The notes beneath the pieces were generated by a model. That model was not told the DNA's origin. It did no database searches and worked only from the letters and a program-made list of their open reading frames with translations. Positions 58,316 through 64,000 of a DNA stretch of 64,000 bases are shown piece after piece. Every line of letters starts with the position of its first letter. The stretch's first letter is position 1. The stretch covers positions 5,208,001 through 5,272,000 of the forward strand of contig JAOVFP010000004.1 of the NCBI GenBank assembly GCA_025738555.1, written 5' to 3'. This DNA comes from Cyathus striatus (lineage: Eukaryota > Basidiomycota > Agaricomycetes > Agaricales > Nidulariaceae). The position numbers and the translations under genes are program-made.

Positions 58316-58661
58316 AGGTGCACAGTGAGCAGAGGTGTGGGAGGTGTAGGAAAGCAGGGAATGGGACATTGAGTGCAAGGGCAGGAAATTGGTGGATATT
58401 ATGTAATACCATTATTGCTTTGTAATATGTAAATTAGTCACATGATCAATAAATAAATTCATTTTCTCCATGTTTTTAAATGAATTTCACCCAACTTTCA
58501 CCTCACCTTCACCTAATTTTCACTTAAATTTGATGGTTTTGGAATATTGCATGTGAAGGTGAAATTCATGTGAAGTTCATGTGAATTTCTGCCTTTCATG
58601 TGAAATTCACATGAATTCATGGTGAAGGGGGGGGGGAGTGCAAAGTACTGAGAAAACCTAG

Positions 58662-60532
58662 AGTGTATCACTCAGCATCATGAACAATGGCTAATATATT
58701 AGATAAGTACCTAGAGTGTATCACTAGGTAATTGTAAGTAAACATTACAGTATGTACAAATGAGAAACTCACCTCAGTGTTGTGAACAATGGCTGAGGTG
58801 TACTAACTAAAGTACATGGCTTTATATATGCAATGAGTCTTTACTCTGAGATAAAGGAGTAAATTACATAGAAGGGAAAGTGTGTGGCACAGAATGTGCT
58901 GTGCAACACTATAGCAGTACATTACAAGTATGTTTTAGCACTGGAAAAGAGGGTGGCATAGTGAAACTGTATAGTACAATAGATATAATACATTTACCTT
59001 GCTGCATGATGAGTGTATGACCTTGGTGGCAAGATAGTGGCCATTAAATGAATAAAATGGGTGCAGTCTAACAGAAAGCAGGACAGAGTGGATTGGACTT
59101 AGAGGCATTTGATTATCCAACACAGTGTCCATGATAGCTTATACTCTCTTAGGCTTAATTGTATTTTATCCTGTATATAAGCTGCTGCAATTTTCTGCAG
59201 CTCTTCTAATGAAGTTTTTCATGGTCTCAGACTTGAAGTTTAAGTCTCCCACAGTGTCTCAACACTCTCACCATTTACCTTCTTGATTTTACACTCACAC
59301 CACCTCTGGTTCACTCTGGGACTTCATTTTGAATTTGTCCAATCTCTCTCATTATGTTGTAAACTCTCATTCCATTGTTTTAGCTCCTCTGTCTTACCTT
59401 AGAATACCCATGTCAGATGGACATCTCAACATACTTGCATTTAGACTTTATTTAGTTACATGTAATGCACTTTCCACCTCTTCAATAGGCAGAATGTCTA
59501 CTCTATGGAATCGACAATGTACAGTAAGTAATACTAATACTTATGCAACAAGTTGTGCAAATGTGTAAACCATGCAACATCTTCATGCTGCCAAAACATG
59601 CATTGCAACATTATCACCTCAGCATGCTTCTTGACATTCTTCATCTCCACTCATGTTGCTGCAATGCTCATTGTTAAAATACAACATAGACCACCACTGG
59701 AACACCTGGAACATTGAATAAAGGCAAATGATGGATGCACAATTGTGCATCAGCTAGTTCTCAATAATGGCACCTCATAATCTTATTATTCACTTGTTCA
59801 CATCTCTTTATCTATTTACTCAATTTCTAAATTCTACAATAAGTAACCTCATGTGTTGTCTCATCAGAGTAAGTATCTGATTACTATCTTTTTATTTCCA
59901 TTACATATACTCATTTCACTCTTTTAGGTATGTATCTCTTTTCTATTTAAGCTGTCGGTATATCTAGGTCTCTAGTGGTCTAGCAAGTGTTGACACTCTC
60001 AAGATCTCATTCTAAATTGGATTTAAGCACTCTATTTCGTTCTTTCAATCTTTCTGCTATGTTCTGCACTGCCCAGCTTGTTCAATCTTGTCCAACAACT
60101 TCTTCTATTCAAAGTTCTGTCTATATTTTCCTCTCAACCTTTTTCATATTTGTTGCTGACTATCACATTTCATTACCTTAGGACTGTAACACTGGAACAA
60201 GGCACCCAAGATTCACATTCTTTTTCATAGGAATCTTGAAACTCAAGTTTCTATCTTTACTACACAGCTTCCTACCATTTTTCCCTTCATCCAAATTTCT
60301 TTCTGTTAATATTTCAATTGAATAATAATGTTAAAAAGTGAAATGAAACTATAAGGGAAGGAATGATGCAAACAAAGTATGGAATTTGATAGAATACTGC
60401 AGATAAAAGAATAGAATGTTACAAAATTACTGGGTATAAAAATACACTAGTTAGATGGAAAAGAAAGGTAACCTAATTTCTGGTAACTGAATCCTAATAT
60501 TTTGTGCATCTATAATGATAAGTACATATATA
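58662..60532. other. No supported gene
   Basis: CpG-poor DNA. Short direct repeats near 58660-58800 (CCTAGAGTGTATCACT and GAACAATGGCT, twice each). Otherwise nothing beyond chance frames. Confidence 0.5.
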
Positions 60533-60625
60533 TATATAATCAAATTAAGGCTCAAACCAATGGCCAGGTAATCGATGATTTGACACTTTTTACTGTGGAT
60601 ATCAATTTCTCAAGCTCATTGTGCA
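60533..60625 (+). repeat. Dispersed repeat pair, copy 2
   Basis: Copy of 55705-55805 (AGGCTCAAACCAATGGCCAGG ... TATCAATTTCTC). Confidence 0.65.
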
Positions 60626-60766
60626 CTTTTATTCAGTTAGACTACTGAGGAGCATCAAAAACTTAATTTAATCATGTTACTATATTTAATCCAATCTAAA
60701 TAACCATGAGGCATCTAAGATTTTACTATTCATTGACTGTTTTACTACTCCAGCTGACTAAGTGAC

Positions 60767-62010
60767 CAGGGGGGTGTCTTCTGAACAATCCATGAAAGCA
60801 ACCTATCCCATCACCCCATGGGAAGTGGCTGTGGCTAGGTGTGGAAATGGCCTGTAGCCAGTTGCTGGTATGTCACATGACATCAACCCACATGTGTGTT
60901 GCAAGTCCATGCTTGAGCCTTGACTATTTGACTAGGGCTTTAAAATTATTACACACTGCTTGACACCACAATAAAATTTCACATATAGTACATCATGCAT
61001 ATATATACAGTAGAACTACCTTTTTGCTTCTTTTCTTTTGGAATTACCTTTAATGTACTTGCAGATCTTTCTCTTTTCTTCTCTTCTAATTCCTCTTTAA
61101 TATGCATAATATCATCACTATTCCCTATTCCATGTTCCTTTCTGAAGATTAGTGTTTCTTCATCAGAAATATTCATAAGCATTTCCTCTTTTCTTGACAT
61201 AAAAATATCTACCAACATCTGGCCAGGAATTTCAAGACTCAAGAATCTTCCAGGCTGTAAGGGATCTTCTTTTGCATGAAATATAAGTAGATGATTAGTT
61301 GCATTGTATTTCCAGATTGTTTTTGGTACACCAGATACAGATAGTGGACACAGTGAGCAGTGAATAGGAATATTTGAACAGGGATTTGAGAGTTTTCCAA
61401 TTGAAACAGCTTTGTATTTCATACTTGTATTATGATACTTGCAGCTAGATGTAATAGATGCTGCTCCATATTTTTTCTTAGTAAGAGTTGTTAAGCATGT
61501 ATCTTCTCTTCCACAAAATCTACATGGCTCTACTTCAATCAAACATGTACATAAGTGCTTGATCTGAGTTATAATATTAGTAGTGAAGAAACACACCTCT
61601 TTAACCACTCCCCTGTCTTCTTTACCCTGAAATTTTGCAAGAATATGGTAGCCTACATGTTCATGCATGTCTTTAAACTTTATAATATGATAACATGGTT
61701 TAAGCAGTTTTAGCTGATGTCAAGCTGAGGAGATTAATCTACATATCAGCAAAGTTCTAACTCAAGCTTTATAGTGATTCAGTGCATGATAGAACTGAAT
61801 GGCAGTCATTTACCAATTGAAATTAATTATAGATACATCCATCCATTTATATATACTAGAAGTACCCTAAACCTACTTCAATTATTGGATGAATGTGTGC
61901 ACACTGATGTCATGTGACATACTGGCACATTTCCGCACCTAGCCACAGCCACTTCCCACAGGGTGATGGGATGGGTTGCTTTCACAGATTGCTCAGAAGA
62001 CACCCCCCTG
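60767..62010. mobile_element. hAT-like DNA element with 8-bp TSD and long TIRs
   Basis: 1244 bp. Perfect 8-bp target duplication TAAGTGAC at 60759-60766 and 62011-62018. Both ends begin CAGGGGGGTGTCTTCTGA; inverted similarity continues for about 110-125 bp, through GGGAAGTGGCTGTGGCTAGG and GTATGTCACATGACATCA, with a small gap. An 8-bp TSD plus a CAGGG start points to the hAT superfamily (a KDZ-type element also gives 8-bp TSDs). No transposase is present; instead a 229-codon zinc-binding frame occupies the interior, so the element looks like a non-autonomous carrier. Confidence 0.88.
60979..61668 (-). CDS. Zinc-binding protein fragment inside the hAT-like element
   Basis: 229 codons, uninterrupted. 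Cys/His-rich N-terminal half: EPCRFCGREDTC, SSCKYHN, NPCSNIPIHCSLCP, then TIWKYNATNHLLIFH, a pattern I recall from many uncharacterised Agaricomycete proteins (C-x-F-C-G ... N-x-P-x-x-C-x-x-C ... I-W-K-Y-N-x4-H) that often neighbour transposons. C-terminal half is charged (EELEEKKRERSASTLKVIP). The start is uncertain and the fragment probably lacks exons of its parent. It has stayed open although it lies in CpG-depleted DNA. It could be a BED-like transposase N-terminus or a captured host gene piece. Confidence 0.65.
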   Translation of the reverse strand: MHEHVGYHILAKFQGKEDRGVVKEVCFFTTNIITQIKHLCTCLIEVEPCRFCGREDTCLTTLTKKKYGAASITSSCKYHNTSMKYKAVSIGKLSNPCSNIPIHCSLCPLSVSGVPKTIWKYNATNHLLIFHAKEDPLQPGRFLSLEIPGQMLVDIFMSRKEEMLMNISDEETLIFRKEHGIGNSDDIMHIKEELEEKKRERSASTLKVIPKEKKQKGSSTVYICMMYYM

Positions 62011-62096
62011 TAAGTGACTGACTGATCATTTTTACTAAGGGTCCTGTGGCACCTGGATAAGGCCCAGGTCCACCCATGTTAAACCCTATCCTGTGT

Positions 62097-62404
62097 ACTA
62101 TTGAATATTGAAATTTGGAACAACTGCAGAAACTAAAGCACTACATAGCATTGTTCAAATTTGTTTTGGTATGTTCTTTCTTGTCAGAATCCTCTATACT
62201 GGTGAGTTAACATTGCATAAGGTCATCATTAGATCCCCAGCCACCACCTAACAGCTGCTGTAGAAGTCAGTAATCTATGAGACAAATTGAGTTTGAATAG
62301 AGTTAAGATCTGCGGAACAACCCATGGTTCTTGCATGATTCTACCATTGTCTAATTCTGATAATCATTACAACACTGAAAAGTAGTGGGAAAAATATATG
62401 TACA
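62097..62404 (+). repeat. Dispersed repeat, CpG-decayed copy
   Basis: Same sequence as 42504-42828 with about nine CpGs replaced by TG or CA, for example TTCGG to TTTGG, GTCGG to GTCAG, ATCGTT to ATCATT, and a small deletion. Confidence 0.85.
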
Positions 62405-62769
62405 CTATCACCCATCAGTAGTTTGTATTAATCACTGGTTCATATTGGGCAAATATCTCTCCTTTCTCAGGCTTCTCCTGCTTCAAAATTTTAAATCTGT
62501 CATCTACTTATATTACTATACACAAATATCACTTTTTTTGTTCAGAATTGCTCAAAATTCAAATGGATGTTTTTGGAAGAATGTCACACTAGCCATGTAT
62601 CAGTGCAGTGGATTTTGAAATTTGCAATCATTTTGATGATTTTGATGGATGCACTCCACGTGAGTTGTGTTAAGCAGCATCAGGAAAATCCCCATCAGCT
62701 AAATTAGTAATATTAATAAATCTAAGGTGTACCCATGTCCAAATGTTACTAATTTGAGGTAATTCAACT
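62405..62769. other. No supported gene
   Basis: AT-rich CpG-poor spacer. Confidence 0.5.
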
Positions 62770-62950
62770 TAATTGTACTTATATTGCCTATTGCAAGGCA
62801 CAATAAGTATTCATAAGTTTGGTACAATAGCAAAGCATACTTATTTGTGCTTATATTGCCTATTGTGAGTCATGATAAGGGTTCATAAGTTTGGTACAAT
62901 GGCAAAGCAAATTTACTTGTACTTATATCACCTACTGTAAGAATGATAAG
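62770..62950 (+). repeat. Tandem repeat, unit about 82 bp
   Basis: Two full and one partial copy of a unit containing CTTATATTGCCTATTG, then TTCATAAGTTTGGTACAAT and GCAAAGCA. Non-coding. Confidence 0.8.
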
Positions 62951-63112
62951 TTTTACAAGAATTAACTATCATGAAATTACATTCAATTTTAGTATAATAT
63001 ACCAGCTATTCCTATAGCAAAATTAACTTTATGACAATTCCATTTCACAGAGAATTTCATCTCAGGCACTGTGCATCTAGTTTAATTCCATAATGAAATT
63101 ATGTGTGTGCTA

Positions 63113-63642
63113 CAGTGCTGATCAAAAGTATTGTACACACAAAATCCAAACAAACAAGATTGTGAAAGACATAACTTCCCTCTAAGTTGATCAAATCTCT
63201 TCATGTAAAATGTAGATATGTAATATACGGCCTGTTCTACTATAATATGATTTTTGCAAATTTTTATATGCACAGAATAATGCTACAAGAAGTGACAAAA
63301 AGGGTGAGGTTTTGACTGTATTGCGAACTTTACCATATTATCTGGGATCGACGAAATTACGTGTATTTTAGGTATGTTATACTACTGGTTAATAGCTTCA
63401 AAACGCGTCATTAAACATAAAATTATGAGCTGTGGGTCATTTGTAATTGTCGAGGCGTTCTGGCGACTTTCGCTAAAAATAGCCAAATGATGCGAAAAAT
63501 AGCAAAAGTCGCCGGAACGCCTCGACAATAACAAATGACCCACAACTCATAATTTTATGTTTAATGACGCTTTTTGAAGCTCTTAAGCAGTAGTATAACA
63601 TACCTAAAATACACATAATTTCGTCGATCCCGGATGGCACTG
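63113..63642. mobile_element. Tc1/mariner-like MITE
   Basis: TA precedes CAGTGCTGATCAAAAGTATT at the left and follows GGCACTG at the right (TA-CAGTGC ... GCACTG-TA). TA duplication and a CAGTG terminus with CAAAAGTAT are usual for Tc1/mariner. The TIR match is short (six bases), so the boundary call is tentative. The right half holds the large palindrome below. Confidence 0.5.
63346..63632. repeat. Large imperfect palindrome, arms about 135 bp
   Basis: Left arm starts TGGGATCGACGAAATTACGT, right arm ends ATAATTTCGTCGATCCCGGA. Shared inner blocks: TATTTTAGGTATGTTATACT, AAACATAAAATTATGAG, GTGGGTCATTTGT and GTCGAGGCGTTC. The loop is about 20 bp near 63485 (CCAAATGATG). CpG is retained here, unlike the 10 kb to the left. 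Confidence 0.9.
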
Positions 63643-63656
63643 TATATATATTCCAT

Positions 63657-63995
63657 TCAATGGCTAAAGGCAATAGATCCAGGCTGCTGCTCATTTATTC
63701 TTCTTGGTGTGTTAACAGCGCGTGAAGCCTTTAAATTCTTTATATAATTCTTCACATATTCAACACTACTCACCTGCGATAGGAGGTCCAGAGACATTGC
63801 CAGCAACTTTTCATGGCACACACTCAAATTATTATCAGGTACATCCTGGTATATTACCCACCAACTCGCATGGACATTGGAATGGAACTCACTATATAGG
63901 TTACCACCGAGACCACTATATTCAACCCCTGCATTACAGTTCTCATCGTGATCATGCTCCAAGGCCATAGCGCCATATACTAATACCTCCAGCAT
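63657..63995 (-). CDS. Partial gene at the window edge, strand uncertain
   Basis: On the minus strand an open frame runs from the window edge through MALEHDHDENCNAGVEYSG and WWVIYQDVP to LLSQ, where a GTGAGT donor occurs at about 63768; the gene would continue beyond 64000. The opposite strand also has an open frame (63722-63970, plus) rich in His/Tyr/Pro ending HRDHAPRP. I favour the minus-strand reading because of its donor and residue mix, but cannot decide. No family recognised. Confidence 0.35.
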   Translation of the reverse strand: MLEVLVYGAMALEHDHDENCNAGVEYSGLGGNLYSEFHSNVHASWWVIYQDVPDNNLSVCHEKLLAMSLDLLSQVSSVEYVKNYIKNLKASRAVNTPRRINEQQPGSIAFSH

Positions 63996-64000
63996 ATACT

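Larger units (their letters stand above)
57452..58650. mobile_element. MULE-like non-autonomous TIR element
   Basis: 1199 bp. Flanked by AGAAAACCGAG (57441-57451) and AGAAAACCTAG (58651-58661), an 11-bp duplication with one mismatch. The left end reads CTCTTTACACTCCCCCC; the right end, on the other strand, CAGTACTTTGCACTCCCCCC; both continue with repeats of TTCATGTGAA. TSD length of 9-11 bp is typical of Mutator-like elements. It contains a tRNA-like sequence, a G-rich minisatellite and no transposase. Confidence 0.6.
52620..63110. other. CpG-depleted domain
   Basis: About 10.5 kb in which CG dinucleotides are nearly absent. By eye I find none between about 54560 and 57435 and only a few tens in the whole domain, against several hundred expected at this base composition; flanking DNA on both sides has ordinary CpG. 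TG and CA are correspondingly common. This is the expected footprint of long-term CpG methylation and deamination of a transposon-packed region. Confidence 0.8.

Noticed and set aside
58009..58425. Long frames on both strands (up to 175 codons)
   Set aside because: A minisatellite whose unit is 42 bp (divisible by three) creates them automatically.

Overview
This window looks like a gene-poor, transposon-rich stretch of a basidiomycete genome, most likely a mushroom-forming Agaricomycete. Protein genes are broken by many 45-65 nt GT-AG introns. The recognisable families (DUF6533-type membrane proteins, an unnamed seven-helix family with an RGKAW motif, coiled-coil plus Zn2Cys6 proteins, an ATO/GPR1 acetate transporter, a UbiA prenyltransferase) are typical of that group. 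I see no prokaryotic operons, CRISPR array, rRNA or convincing intact tRNA. All exon models were built by eye from splice sites and reading frames.

Layout. 1-3.5 kb: two decayed membrane-protein genes, each with an in-frame TGA where the family appears to need Arg. 3.85-11.1 kb: a terminal-inverted-repeat element full of GGTAC motifs, interrupted by a complete, young Ty1/copia retrotransposon (5031-10402, minus strand, TSD TGATG) whose pol frame is closed by three TGA codons. 11.5-12.5 kb: an intact GNAT acetyltransferase. 13.5-15.1 kb: a duplicated segment with an inverted copy at 34.7-36.1 kb. 15.9-16.9 kb: the acetate transporter, the clearest housekeeping-like gene. 19.7 kb: a small Tyr/Pro/Ser-rich protein. 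20.8 kb: a truncated copy of the coiled-coil/Zn2Cys6 family. 22.2-23.6 kb: a five-exon gene with one in-frame TAG. 23.6-31 kb: almost empty, AT-rich.

31.4-50.8 kb is the most gene-dense part. It holds three DUF6533-type membrane genes (31.4, 40.6 and 49.2-50.8 kb), two coiled-coil/Zn2Cys6 genes (33.3 and 37.0 kb) and a UbiA prenyltransferase (47.6 kb). Shared intron positions and conserved upstream sequence show local duplication followed by partial decay. I see no evidence that these genes form one pathway; membrane sensors and putative DNA-binding proteins side by side is suggestive only.

52.6-63.1 kb is compositionally different: CpG is almost absent, as expected after long cytosine methylation and deamination. 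It holds an hAT-like element with 8-bp TSD carrying a zinc-binding protein fragment (60767-62010), a MULE-like element with an imperfect 11-bp TSD (57452-58650), a TGCTATGG-rich element, and a CpG-decayed copy of a sequence that survives with its CpGs at 42.5 kb. A 530-bp Tc1/mariner-like MITE with a large palindrome (63113-63642) marks the right edge. The same CpG to TpG/CpA signature explains most of the stop codons elsewhere in the window, so the unifying theme is duplication and transposition followed by methylation-type mutation.
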